The notes under the pieces: model-generated
What the model was told of the DNA's origin: nothing
Seen by the model: only the letters and a program-made list of their open reading frames with translations
Databases searched by the model: none
Position numbers and translations under genes: made by a program
In this document: in pieces, positions 55,267 to 64,000 of the stretch
Position numbering within the stretch: the first letter of the stretch is position 1
Layout of the letters: the number at the start of each line of letters is the position of its first letter
NCBI RefSeq assembly: GCF_000766945.1
Contig: NZ_ALBT01000067.1
Coordinates: 1 to 64,000, forward strand
Source: Cellvibrio mixtus subsp. mixtus J3-8
GTDB taxonomy: Bacteria > Pseudomonadota > Gammaproteobacteria > Pseudomonadales > Cellvibrionaceae
Length of the DNA stretch: 64,000 bases
Direction: 5' to 3'

Positions 55267-58044
55267 ATGATTTACTCATCCATCGGGAAGTATGTGCTTC
55301 CCTGCGTTCTTGTTTCATTAGTGGCGGGTTGTGGCAGTGGGGGCGGCGGCAGTAAACCTTCCGGCGGGCCAGCCAGCACCAGTAGCTCAGCGGCAGTCAG
55401 TTTGTCCTCAATCTCCGTATCGTCATCTTCATCGACACCGGTAGCTGCGAGCTCATCTGTGGCGAATACGGCAAATAAGATGGTGCCCTTTGTTTTGCCT
55501 TATGACGATGCTACCGGCGGAATTACCCAATCGGGTGCATTACTGAACCATTTACCCGCTGGTAAATTTGGTGCGGTCAAGGTAGATGGCCTGGGGCATT
55601 TTGCTGTGGGAGGCGAGCGCATTCGCTTTCTGGGCGTAAATATCACGGCCAGCTCAACAGTCACAGCAAAGGCCAATGCGGAAAAGGTCGCGAAACGTTT
55701 GGCGAAATTTGGTGTGAACCTGGTGCGTTTCCATCATATGGATAACAACTTCGGGGCTAAAAGTATTATCAACTATGCCGCAGGCAATAGTCGTTCACTC
55801 GATGCTGATAACCTCGACAAGCTGGATTATTTTATCCATCAGCTGAAACTCAATGGTATTTATTCCAATATTAATTTAATTAACTCGCGCGAATTTTCTG
55901 CTGCCGATGGTTTGCCGGCGGATATCAATCAGCTCAATTGGAAACAGCGTCATGTGTTGGGCTATGTATCTCCGGCTTTTCGCAATCTGGAAAAAGAATT
56001 TGCTACCCAATTGCTCAATCATAAAAATCCCTACACCGGCTTAACCTATGCGGAAGATCCTGCCGTTGCTTTTGTCGAAATCAATAATGAAAACGGGATT
56101 TTCCAGCAGTATTACGATGGTTCTATCGATAAATGGCCGCAAACTTTTAGTGTGATGTTGAATGGGCGCTGGAATAATTGGCTCGCAGCCAAATATGCAT
56201 CGACGCAATTACTGGAGGCAGGTTGGGGGGCGATTGATCAACCGCTCGGGACTGAAATATTAGCCAATAATAATTTTGCCATCGGCACAACGGGTTGGAA
56301 TGTCGAGCAGCACGATACTGCAAAGGCCGTTGCTACAACGGGCACATTTGATGGTCGCACCGGTGTGGAACTAAAAGTGACACAAACTGGCCCGGCAAGT
56401 TGGAACGTGCAATTGAACCAGGGCAACCTTGCGATTGTAAAAGACCAGGTTTACACCTTGGGTTTTTGGGCCAAGGCGGAGACCAATCGCCAGCTTGGTG
56501 TAGCGCTGGGGCTAGCTTACGCTCCCTGGACTACATTGGTGGAGCGTAATTATTCACTGGCGACTAATTGGAAATATTTTGAAACGAATTTTATTGCGAG
56601 CCGGAGCGATAACAACCTACGCATCAACTTCAACGGTTTTGGTAACCAACTGGCGACCGTTTATATCGGCGATGTCAGTTTCAGGGCGGGTGGCAGCCTC
56701 GGGAAATTGCCGGCGGGGCAAACGCTGGAGGCAAAAAATATCGGCAACAATTTACGTTCAGTGGGATACACGAGCGGACGAGATAAAGATTGGGCTGATT
56801 TTTTGCGTGAATTGGAAACCGCTTATTGGGCGGATATGAAAAGCCACATTAAAACCACCGTGGGTTTTAGCGGTTTGATTACCGGCACGGCAATCATGAA
56901 CACGCCGCCAGGCACACACCGGCAATTTGATTTCGCCGATGCCCACGCTTATTGGCAGCATCCGGTATTTCCAACGGCGGATTGGGATGCGGTGAATTGG
57001 ACCGTAGAAAATCAATCGATGGTGAATATCTTTAGCAACACGCTAACGTCGCTCGCGAAGCAGCGCATCCACGGATTGCCATTCACTATTTCCGAATACC
57101 AACATTCATCGCCCAATATCTATGGTAGTGAAGGTCCGCTTTTAGTAGCTGCTTACGGTGCGTTGCAGGATTGGGACGGTATCATGATGTTCGCTTATGA
57201 TTCGGGCCCGAACGACGATTGGAGCCAGGGTTATTTCAGCGATTTTTTCAGCATGAATGCACACCCAACCAAAATGGCCAATATGTTAGTGGCAGCCAAT
57301 ATGTTCCGGCGTGGTGATGTTGCAGCGGCACATAGCCAATTGTTGATGAATTTTGATCCGGCAACTGAATTGAATGTTCTTGCGAGCAAAGGCAGCGGCT
57401 GGAATGTTGCCAATGGCTCTCACCTGAATGTACCCGACGATATTCCACTTACCAAACGTTTTGCACTGGATGTGAGTGCAATTCCGCACGGGCAAAGTGT
57501 TGCGCCTGCGGCCAGTAATCAAAACCGGTTAACCTCGGATACTGGCGAGCTGGTATGGAATCTTGCCCAGGCAAATCAAGGGTTGGTAACTATTAATACC
57601 GCAAAAACCAAAGCGTTGGTTGGATTCATCAATAACCGTGCTGTGACATTGGGTAATGTAGGTATCAAGGTTGCGGCAACTGCGAATAACTGGGCAACGG
57701 TTTCGCTGACTGCACAACAGGGTAGTTTTGCTGACCTCAACAGCGCAGCCAACATATTAGTTGTGGCCACCGGTAATACGGAAAATACAAATATGCAATG
57801 GAAAAGCGCCGCCAAAAATTCTGTCGGTACCAACTGGGGAACTGCGCCAACGTTAGTGGAGGTTATTCCGGTTGCGCTCGATCTGCCTTACGCAAGCACG
57901 CGCACCAAAGCCTGGATCCTGGATGAAACCGGCCAGCGTAAAACAGAATTGACTGTGATTGATAATGCAGGAAAAGCGCAATTAATATTGAATGGCAACA
58001 CCGCCAGCCTCTGGTATGAAATTGCGGTAGGCGCGGCGAATTAG
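55267..58044 (+). CDS. Lipoprotein glycoside hydrolase of the GH-A clan type with inserted CBM4/9-like domain
   Basis: A lipoprotein signal puts the acylated Cys at residue 22 (LVAGC), followed by Gly- and Ser-rich linkers (to about 72). A TIM-barrel cellulase-like domain begins near 75: RFLGVNI, NLVRFHHMDNNFG. Acid/base E275 lies in VEINNENGIF and nucleophile E610 in TISEYQHSS. The 335 residues between them are far more than the usual 100-150, because a beta-sandwich like CBM4/9 (about 330-475; TTGWNVEQHD, YTLGFWAKAE, VYIGDVSF) is inserted. Further beta domains follow to 925. It probably acts at the cell surface. Its exact family and substrate are not recognised. Confidence 0.7.
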   Translation: MIYSSIGKYVLPCVLVSLVAGCGSGGGGSKPSGGPASTSSSAAVSLSSISVSSSSSTPVAASSSVANTANKMVPFVLPYDDATGGITQSGALLNHLPAGKFGAVKVDGLGHFAVGGERIRFLGVNITASSTVTAKANAEKVAKRLAKFGVNLVRFHHMDNNFGAKSIINYAAGNSRSLDADNLDKLDYFIHQLKLNGIYSNINLINSREFSAADGLPADINQLNWKQRHVLGYVSPAFRNLEKEFATQLLNHKNPYTGLTYAEDPAVAFVEINNENGIFQQYYDGSIDKWPQTFSVMLNGRWNNWLAAKYASTQLLEAGWGAIDQPLGTEILANNNFAIGTTGWNVEQHDTAKAVATTGTFDGRTGVELKVTQTGPASWNVQLNQGNLAIVKDQVYTLGFWAKAETNRQLGVALGLAYAPWTTLVERNYSLATNWKYFETNFIASRSDNNLRINFNGFGNQLATVYIGDVSFRAGGSLGKLPAGQTLEAKNIGNNLRSVGYTSGRDKDWADFLRELETAYWADMKSHIKTTVGFSGLITGTAIMNTPPGTHRQFDFADAHAYWQHPVFPTADWDAVNWTVENQSMVNIFSNTLTSLAKQRIHGLPFTISEYQHSSPNIYGSEGPLLVAAYGALQDWDGIMMFAYDSGPNDDWSQGYFSDFFSMNAHPTKMANMLVAANMFRRGDVAAAHSQLLMNFDPATELNVLASKGSGWNVANGSHLNVPDDIPLTKRFALDVSAIPHGQSVAPAASNQNRLTSDTGELVWNLAQANQGLVTINTAKTKALVGFINNRAVTLGNVGIKVAATANNWATVSLTAQQGSFADLNSAANILVVATGNTENTNMQWKSAAKNSVGTNWGTAPTLVEVIPVALDLPYASTRTKAWILDETGQRKTELTVIDNAGKAQLILNGNTASLWYEIAVGAAN

Positions 58045-58122
58045 TGTTGTGCCGCGATAAAATAATGTTGCCATGATAATATCCATCCCCTGAGCCAGGC
58101 ACCAAAGCGCAGGGGATTTTGC

Positions 58123-59937
58123 GTGACCGATTCCGACAATTCCAATAAAACCCAGATACGATCTGACCAGTCCGAGGGCGCAGCCCGGGGTGCTGTGCCG
58201 GATACATTCGATAATCCTCAAATTACGCATTATTCTGCTTCCCATAATCATTCTGCCGGTTTTGCGCAGGCGCGCGAATTGGTGAAACAGTCACAAACCG
58301 GTAAGGGCCTGCTGCTAAAAAAACGTTTTCTGCTGGAGGATGTGCTCGGTCATGGCGGCATGGGTACAGTCTATAAAACCAAGGATTTGCGTAAAGTCGA
58401 AGCGGAAGATCCTAATCCCTACATCGCTACCAAAGTATTGAACAAGGATTTCAAGGATCATCCTGATGCGTTTGTGACCTTGCAGCAAGAAACCGCGAAA
58501 TCCCAAACCCTGGCGCACCCGAATATCGTGACGGTCCACGATTTTGATCGCGATGGCGACACGCTATTTATGACCATGGAATTGCTGGATGGCCAGCCGC
58601 TGGATCAATTGCTAAAAGCACAACGCAACAAAGGTTTGCCGAAAGAACAGGTTTGGAGAATCACGCGCGATTTGTGCGCGGCATTGGCCTATGCGCATCA
58701 ACGCCAATTAATTCATGCGGATTTCAAACCGGGGAATATTTTTGTCAATCGCGATGGTTCTGCCAAGGTGCTGGATTTTGGTATTGCGCGCGCAGCAACA
58801 CGCGAAGCACAAAAACATGCATTCGATGCGGGGCAATTAGGTGCGTTGACACCGGCTTATGCCACTATCGAAATGATAAAAGATGAACCCCTCAGCTTTA
58901 GTGATGATGTATATGCTCTGGCCTGCGTGGTATATGAAATGCTCGCGGGGCGCCACCCTTACAATAATCGTTCGGCGTTGCAGGCACATGAACAACAAAT
59001 GCAACCCAAGCGTTTGGATTGTTTGAGCTCGCGTGAATGGAAAGTATTAAGTCGCGGCCTGGTGCCAGTGAAATCCGGACGCTATCAAAACATTACACAA
59101 TTTGCCGATGAATTGTTTCCCAAACGCAATCCCATTTTGCTCACGGCGGCGCTGGGCTTTGCCGTAGTGTCGTTAGCCGGTGCAGGATGGTTTGGTTATA
59201 GCCAGCACCAGGCAAAACAACATTTGCAAAAAACTATCGCTGAAAAAATGACGGCGGCCCAAACCTGTTTTGCATTGCAAAATTTTGATTGCACTATTGA
59301 ACAGAGTTTGGTTGCAACTAATCTCGATCCAACAAATAGCGTTGCTGCACAATTGCTTGCCACAGCCCAAACCGCGAAAGAGCAACGTGCAAATGATGAG
59401 CGAGTGCGTGAACTTATTGCGGAAGCACAACATTGCTTGCATCAGCAGGATCTGGATTGTGCAACCCTGTTTTTACAAAAAGCGGAAGCTATTGGCTTGC
59501 ACAATTCACAAGTAGTCAGTTTTCACGAAGCCTTAAGTGTGGCCCGTGCACAACAAGCACAATCTACTGCACAGAAACAATTAGTTATTAACTCGGCACT
59601 AACACGCGCGCAGAATTGTTTGTCAAATAAAGATTATTCCTGCGCGGTAAATAGTGCTAATGCAGTATTGGAACAGGATGCCGCCAATGCGCGGGCTGTT
59701 GAAGTAAAACAAGCGGCAACCCTGGCACAAGGGCAGGCACGTGAGTTGGCTGAAAGGATTAACCGGTTAATGGACGATGCAAATAATTGCATGGAAAAGA
59801 AAAATTATTCCTGTGCAATCGCCAAAGCTGAATCGGTATTGGAACTGGATGTGACTTATCAACCTGCATCCGCATTAAAAGACCGGGCACAGGAAATCCA
59901 GCGTAAACTGAAAGAAACCGGTTTTATCATTAAATAA
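58123..59937 (+). CDS. Transmembrane Ser/Thr protein kinase with Cys-pair repeats outside the membrane
   Basis: GTG start 58123 behind AGGGGA. The kinase domain (about 68-330) has the ATP loop GHGGMG, Lys104 (IATKVL), Glu123, HADFKPGN with D200 (HAD in place of HRD) and DFG at 218-220, so it should be active. One membrane segment (about 337-358) separates it from a helical outer part (about 365-604) built of four units of the form A-x-x-C-x7-C (CFALQNFDC, CLHQQDLDC, CLSNKDYSC, CMEKKNYSC), spaced about 60-75 residues. The Cys pairs probably form disulphides in TPR-like hairpins outside the membrane. The next gene is a small membrane protein, a possible partner. Confidence 0.85.
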   Translation: MTDSDNSNKTQIRSDQSEGAARGAVPDTFDNPQITHYSASHNHSAGFAQARELVKQSQTGKGLLLKKRFLLEDVLGHGGMGTVYKTKDLRKVEAEDPNPYIATKVLNKDFKDHPDAFVTLQQETAKSQTLAHPNIVTVHDFDRDGDTLFMTMELLDGQPLDQLLKAQRNKGLPKEQVWRITRDLCAALAYAHQRQLIHADFKPGNIFVNRDGSAKVLDFGIARAATREAQKHAFDAGQLGALTPAYATIEMIKDEPLSFSDDVYALACVVYEMLAGRHPYNNRSALQAHEQQMQPKRLDCLSSREWKVLSRGLVPVKSGRYQNITQFADELFPKRNPILLTAALGFAVVSLAGAGWFGYSQHQAKQHLQKTIAEKMTAAQTCFALQNFDCTIEQSLVATNLDPTNSVAAQLLATAQTAKEQRANDERVRELIAEAQHCLHQQDLDCATLFLQKAEAIGLHNSQVVSFHEALSVARAQQAQSTAQKQLVINSALTRAQNCLSNKDYSCAVNSANAVLEQDAANARAVEVKQAATLAQGQARELAERINRLMDDANNCMEKKNYSCAIAKAESVLELDVTYQPASALKDRAQEIQRKLKETGFIIK

Positions 59938-59969
59938 CGATGTAAATAACTTTCTTGGGGCAGGGGTAT

Positions 59970-60650
59970 ATGAAATCCAGATTATTGGTTGCGATTATTG
60001 CGTATGCACTGGTGAACCCGGTTGTAGCATTTAGCCTTAAGGATTTGAAAGATAATATTGACCGTTCTTATAAATGTAAAAGCGGTGATCAAGGCTGTAA
60101 AAACCGCGAACATTTAAAGGCTGCTGCACGTGTAGCTGCGGTTGCGGTCGCGGTAACGTTAATTACTAAAATGATTATTAATTATCGCTCTGAGCGTATT
60201 GCGAAAGAAGAACAGGTGAGCGAAGAGTACAAAGCCAAAAACAAAAATTTACCGACGCAATCGGTAGTCACTGAATATCAAACCAAAACTATTCCGGGCA
60301 ATGTGGTTACACCCGGGCAAGAGGTGATCATTCAATCTGATATCGTAGTTGTTCCCGGCACACGGCAAAAAACAGCATTGATCGAAGAACGTATTGCTAT
60401 TTATGACAATGAAGATAACACCAGGGAGCTAAAAAATTTTACCAAACTGGTAAATGGGAAAACTAAAGCTGGCGGGCGTTATAAAAATGAATTTTCGTTT
60501 ACCTTGCCGGAGGGATTGCCGCAGGGCGTTTATCCGATCAAAACCGAGTTGCTCTTGAATGGGGTGGTTGTGAATACGGCAAATAATGATATCCAGCTGG
60601 TAATGCATGTTGATAGTTTTGGTGATGGGCAGTTGGTGGCGATAAATTAA
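59970..60650 (+). CDS. Uncharacterised exported/membrane protein
   Basis: Start ATG 59970 is chosen because a GGGG purine run precedes it; TTG 59955 lies within that run. Residues 1-22 look like a signal peptide (LLVAIIAYALVNPVVA). A short Cys-containing segment follows (YKCKSGDQGCKNREH), then a membrane segment (about 52-68; AARVAAVAVAVTLITKMII) and a charged helix. The C-terminal half (about 95-226) is beta-rich and resembles an immunoglobulin-like or filamin-type fold (VVPGTRQKTALIEER, SFTLPEGLPQGVYPI). I recognise no family. It follows the kinase gene by 32 bases on the same strand, suggesting co-expression. Confidence 0.6.
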   Translation: MKSRLLVAIIAYALVNPVVAFSLKDLKDNIDRSYKCKSGDQGCKNREHLKAAARVAAVAVAVTLITKMIINYRSERIAKEEQVSEEYKAKNKNLPTQSVVTEYQTKTIPGNVVTPGQEVIIQSDIVVVPGTRQKTALIEERIAIYDNEDNTRELKNFTKLVNGKTKAGGRYKNEFSFTLPEGLPQGVYPIKTELLLNGVVVNTANNDIQLVMHVDSFGDGQLVAIN

Positions 60651-60706
60651 ATGGTCGAATAATTCGATAGACTATATTAATTCATAGGATGCAATTTTAT
60701 TGTCTC

Positions 60707-61396
60707 CTATGAATTAAGGAAATTGTTTAATTGCTGCAATCGTTCCGGCGTTCCCACATCGCTCCAGTATCCGTAATGAACCTGTCCGCGCAACTGTTGT
60801 TGTGCGATGGCGTGGCGAAAGGTTTCAACCAGCGGAAATTTTTCGCGCTTATTGGGATAATCAGACACCAGTGCAGGTTTTAACAAGCTGATACCTGCAA
60901 ATGTGAAACGGTGCAGATGATTTTTTTGTGCATCTTCCAGTAATAATCCGGAGTCATCCAATGCGAAATCGCCGTGTGGATGAAATGCCGGATTAGGCAC
61001 CAATAATAAATGCCCCGATTGGGTAGTATTTAATGGCGTTGTTACAACATCATTAAATTCAATATCGCACCAGACATCGCCGTTGATTAATAAAAAGGTG
61101 TCTTTGCCTAATAAATCCAGTGCACGCAAAATCGCCCCGCCGGTTTCTAGCGGTTCAGGTTCTTGCGAGTAATGGATATGCAGATTCCAGCGTTTACCAT
61201 CGCCAAGGTGCATGCGAATTTTTTCACCAAGGTAGGCGAGGTTGATAATAACTTCGTGAATACCCGCACGTTGCAAATTTTCCAGATGATATTCAATCAA
61301 TGGTTTATTGCCGGCGCAAAGCAACGGCTTTGGTGTGTGATCAGTCAGGGGGCGCATGCGGTTACCCAGGCCCGCAGCAAGGATCATAGCTTTCAT
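60707..61396 (-). CDS. murU: N-acetylmuramate alpha-1-phosphate uridylyltransferase
   Basis: A 229-residue nucleotidyltransferase: AMILAAGLGNRMRPLT nucleotide loop, TPKPLL with its Lys, and GDVWCDIEF for metal binding. It matches MurU of the pseudomonad cell-wall recycling route, converting MurNAc 1-phosphate to UDP-MurNAc and bypassing de novo synthesis (and so fosfomycin). It overlaps amgK upstream by four bases (61393-61396), and lptD is divergent, as in pseudomonads. Confidence 0.9.
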   Translation of the reverse strand: MKAMILAAGLGNRMRPLTDHTPKPLLCAGNKPLIEYHLENLQRAGIHEVIINLAYLGEKIRMHLGDGKRWNLHIHYSQEPEPLETGGAILRALDLLGKDTFLLINGDVWCDIEFNDVVTTPLNTTQSGHLLLVPNPAFHPHGDFALDDSGLLLEDAQKNHLHRFTFAGISLLKPALVSDYPNKREKFPLVETFRHAIAQQQLRGQVHYGYWSDVGTPERLQQLNNFLNS

Positions 61397-62454
61397 GGCC
61401 GATCTCCAGCGGTGCGATAATCGCTATACCAAGGTTGTTGCTGCGCGATAGGTAAGAGTTTTTGTGTAAACCAGGTGGCAAATTCCTGCAGTTCCGGATA
61501 TTGGCTGGCAACTTCCAATGCGTAGCGAATAACGAGTGGCAAATCTTGTAGGTAACCGGATTTGTTATCGCGCAATTGCAACCGCGCAAAAATACCCAGC
61601 ACTTTTATATGGCGTTGCAAGCCCAGCCAATCAAACCAGCGCAGGAATTCTTGTTCACTGACGTTCGGGATTTGTTGTAGTGCGATTGCGCGTTGTCGAT
61701 AGTAGAGTGCCCATCGCGTCACTTGGGTGGTTGGCCAGCGCACATAACAATCGCGCAGGAGCGATACCAGATCGTAGGTTACTCCACCCCAGAGTGCGCC
61801 CTGGAAATCAATAACACCAAGGGCACCATCGCTGCGTACCAATAAATTGCGGGAATGATAATCGCGATGGACAAAACCTTGTGGTTGGTTGAGGGCGTTG
61901 TCTTCCAGCTCGATAAAGAGTTGGTCAAGATATTGTTGTTCTGTTCCATTAAGTGAATAGCCGAGCAGCTTGCCAGCAAACCATTCCGTAAAAATTTCCA
62001 ACTCCCGCCGCAAGAGCGCGCGGTCATAGCGCGGGATAAGCTCAGGCTGGTCATCGCTCTGATGGAGCTGTAAGAGGGTATCGATTGCCTGCGTATAAAA
62101 TTGGTCGGCATTAGTCCCATCGACTGCGCGAAAGAACAATTTATCACCCATATCCTCAACTAATAAAAACCCCTGTTCCGGATTTGCAGCAAGGATTTCC
62201 GGGCTATGTACCTTTTGATTGCGCAGAAGCCGGGCGATGGCTATGAATTGATGGCTGTCTTCCGTAGCGGGTGGCGCATCTACTGCGAGCCATTGCGAGG
62301 GTTGTTGAAAACGGAAGTAACGGCGAAAACCGGCATCGCTTCCCAGGCTTTGCAACTCTATGGGATGCCAGCTGTCAGGTGTATTAAGGGTTACCCAGTT
62401 GGCAAGTGCTGACTTTCGGGGATCATTAGGGGGTTGTGGTATGGTGTCGTTCAT
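61393..62454 (-). CDS. amgK: N-acetylmuramate/N-acetylglucosamine anomeric kinase
   Basis: A 353-residue kinase of the aminoglycoside phosphotransferase fold: a beta-rich N-lobe (FRRYFRF, LLVEDMGDK), catalytic HRDYHSRNLLV and metal-binding VIDFQGALWG. It phosphorylates MurNAc and GlcNAc at C1, feeding the MurU step encoded in the overlapping downstream gene. Start ATG 62454 is the first in frame. The amgK-murU pair divergent from lptD is the arrangement known in Pseudomonas. Confidence 0.9.
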   Translation of the reverse strand: MNDTIPQPPNDPRKSALANWVTLNTPDSWHPIELQSLGSDAGFRRYFRFQQPSQWLAVDAPPATEDSHQFIAIARLLRNQKVHSPEILAANPEQGFLLVEDMGDKLFFRAVDGTNADQFYTQAIDTLLQLHQSDDQPELIPRYDRALLRRELEIFTEWFAGKLLGYSLNGTEQQYLDQLFIELEDNALNQPQGFVHRDYHSRNLLVRSDGALGVIDFQGALWGGVTYDLVSLLRDCYVRWPTTQVTRWALYYRQRAIALQQIPNVSEQEFLRWFDWLGLQRHIKVLGIFARLQLRDNKSGYLQDLPLVIRYALEVASQYPELQEFATWFTQKLLPIAQQQPWYSDYRTAGDRP

Positions 62455-62697
62455 TGATGGCCTGATTGTGCCTAGGGTAAATGCGCAAGTAAGTTATGGC
62501 GATAGATTCTACCCGAGTCATGATGCTTTCCCCAATGCATTGCTTTTGCCCAATTCATTCCCAGTACAGACGGTTTCCAGTAGAATCGCAGCAATTTTTT
62601 CGGCGGCAACTTTTTCAGGCGCCTGTTGACTCAATCAAGTGAATAAAACAATTGATGGCAGCGCGCGTATCCGCCCGCCAGTATGAGACCGCGGTTA

Positions 62698-64000
62698 ATG
62701 GCTCCAACCCAGAATCAACCCAAGCAGTATCGACGTTTTTCATTTATTCCTTCCCGTCTGGCGTTGTGTATAGCAGCCCAGTGTGCAGGCCTATTGTTGC
62801 TGCCTGCGACATCAGTCGCCGCTGACACGAATTCATCGAATTCCAGCAGCTCTTCAAGTGCCCCATCAATCAGTTCCTCTTCATCATCTGCCGTCGCTGT
62901 TGCGGCTGTTGATCCCAATGATGAGTTGCGTGAGCTGGACTGGGTGCCGATGGCCGAATTGACGGAAGAGCAGAAAAAGCTGGTTCCTACCGCGTGTTGC
63001 GGTGCCTATATCGCGCCACCACGGGATGATGCGGAATCGGACCTCGATCCGGAAAAGGCTAATATCCTGGGCAGTGCTGATTACTCCGAAGCGGAAAAAC
63101 AAACCAAGTTTGTAATGCATAAAGATGTGCGCCTGACCCAGGGCCGCCGCTCGTTCCGTGCAGATACTTTCAGTTTTGATAAAACGACCCGCGAGGCAGA
63201 GCTCAAAGGCAACATCCAGGTACGTGAGCCGGGAGTATTGTTGCGTGCCGAGCGCGCTTACGTGGATACCAACACCGGCAATGCCGAACTGGAACAAGCC
63301 CGCTTTGTTCTGTACGAGACCCGTGTCCGTGGCCGTGCGGAAAAGCTGGAAAAGTTTGGCGACCAGATCATCAGCCTGGACCAAGGTACCTTTACCAGTT
63401 GTGAACCGGGCGATAACACTTGGCTGATCCGCGGTTCCAATATTACTTTGCACAATGACAAGCATTACGGTACTGCGCGCAATATGCGCCTGGAAGTGAA
63501 AGATATCCCGATCGCGTATGCCCCGTATTTTCGCTTTCCGATTGGCCCGGATCGCTTGACCGGTTTTCTCTTCCCGTCATTAGGGTTGGATGAGAACGAT
63601 GGTATTGGTGAATTCACTGCGCCTTTCTATTGGAATATCGCCCCCAATTACGATGCGACTCTGACCTGGCGCTATCTCTCGGATCACGGCAATATCCTGG
63701 CGACTGAACTGCGCCATATGTCGAATTACTTCGATACCGAACTCAGGGCCAGTGCGTTGAACAATGATCGCGGTGGGTTTAGCGAACGTTTGCAGGACCA
63801 AATCGATAACGGTGAGATTGCTGAGGAAGATGCCTATCCCTATAAAGGAAAGGATCGCTGGCAGTACAACCTGTATCAAACCGGTGGTCGCAACCAGCCC
63901 TGGTCAACCTTAATTGATTACACCGACGTCAGCGATACCGATTACCTGCGCGATGTTGATCGCAGTGCGGTAGATTTGAATCGCCAGGCTTATATCCGCC
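62698..64000 (+). CDS. lptD: LPS-assembly protein LptD, N-terminal part (3' end outside window)
   Basis: Start ATG 62698 with GAGA upstream; ATG 62683 is in frame as an alternative. After a signal peptide (ending TSVAA) comes a Ser-rich stretch of about 35 residues, then the periplasmic OstA-like domain (RADTFSFDKTTREAELKGNI, with repeated strands to about 270), VPTACCGAY with the N-terminal Cys pair used in LptD disulphides, and the first barrel strands (PYFRFPIGPDR, GFLFPSLG). It inserts LPS into the outer membrane with LptE. The frame runs open to the window end. The Ser-rich spacer is not usual in LptD. Confidence 0.9.
   Translation, partial: MAPTQNQPKQYRRFSFIPSRLALCIAAQCAGLLLLPATSVAADTNSSNSSSSSSAPSISSSSSSAVAVAAVDPNDELRELDWVPMAELTEEQKKLVPTACCGAYIAPPRDDAESDLDPEKANILGSADYSEAEKQTKFVMHKDVRLTQGRRSFRADTFSFDKTTREAELKGNIQVREPGVLLRAERAYVDTNTGNAELEQARFVLYETRVRGRAEKLEKFGDQIISLDQGTFTSCEPGDNTWLIRGSNITLHNDKHYGTARNMRLEVKDIPIAYAPYFRFPIGPDRLTGFLFPSLGLDENDGIGEFTAPFYWNIAPNYDATLTWRYLSDHGNILATELRHMSNYFDTELRASALNNDRGGFSERLQDQIDNGEIAEEDAYPYKGKDRWQYNLYQTGGRNQPWSTLIDYTDVSDTDYLRDVDRSAVDLNRQAYIR

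Noticed and set aside
61770-61790. Additional REP copy (GTAGGTT)
   Set aside because: It is inside amgK coding sequence and lacks the palindrome.

Overview
The window looks like chromosome of a Cellvibrio-type polysaccharide-degrading gammaproteobacterium. Evidence: secreted and lipoprotein glycoside hydrolases, long poly-Ser linkers joining CBM2, CBM10 and catalytic modules, TonB-dependent uptake, and a Pseudomonas-like amgK-murU/lptD neighbourhood. The assignment is inferred from gene content; no rRNA or tRNA gene is visible.

Layout. 0-1.5 kb: the end of a polymorphic toxin with a colicin D-like tRNase tip, its overlapping immunity gene and a SymE-like ORF. 1.5-14 kb: an arabinan/hemicellulose block (ExoP-C-type secreted domain, GH43 arabinanase with ricin domain, GH97 lipoprotein, GH43 lipoprotein with ricin domains, a GntR/FadR regulator, a PAS-GAF-PAS-GGDEF-EAL protein, and a GH2 gene broken by one frameshift). 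14-22 kb: an mdtABC-like RND efflux operon. 22-25 kb: a CBM2-CBM10-GH5 cellulase. 24.7-27 kb: a small operon with a Tat-signal peptide carrying a CxxCGFxGFD motif, a DUF692 (MNIO) enzyme and a DUF2063 partner; this is the best candidate for an undescribed natural-product (RiPP) system. 28-41 kb: an LplT-PlsC-Aas fusion, an amidohydrolase, NDH-2, a TPR lipoprotein with a transglutaminase-like protein, oxidoreductases, an AraC regulator and a degenerate GGDEF protein. 42-47 kb: a phytate locus (TonB receptor plus beta-propeller phytase) behind a PHO-box-like site. 47.8-53.4 kb: a probable cellobionate pathway (gluconokinase, LacI regulator, GPH symporter, GH94 phosphorylase). 53.4-55 kb: zinc-ribbon protein, MaoP/DUF413 protein and rpsT. 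55-64 kb: a GH-A-type lipoprotein hydrolase with an inserted CBM-like domain, a transmembrane Ser/Thr kinase with four Cys-pair repeats plus a small membrane protein, murU-amgK, and the start of lptD.

The first 21 kb also carries a family of REP palindromes (5' GTAG followed by a hairpin), often as inverted pairs (BIME-like). They sit directly behind genes and in two places reach into ORFs. Many gene ends carry long bidirectional hairpin terminators.
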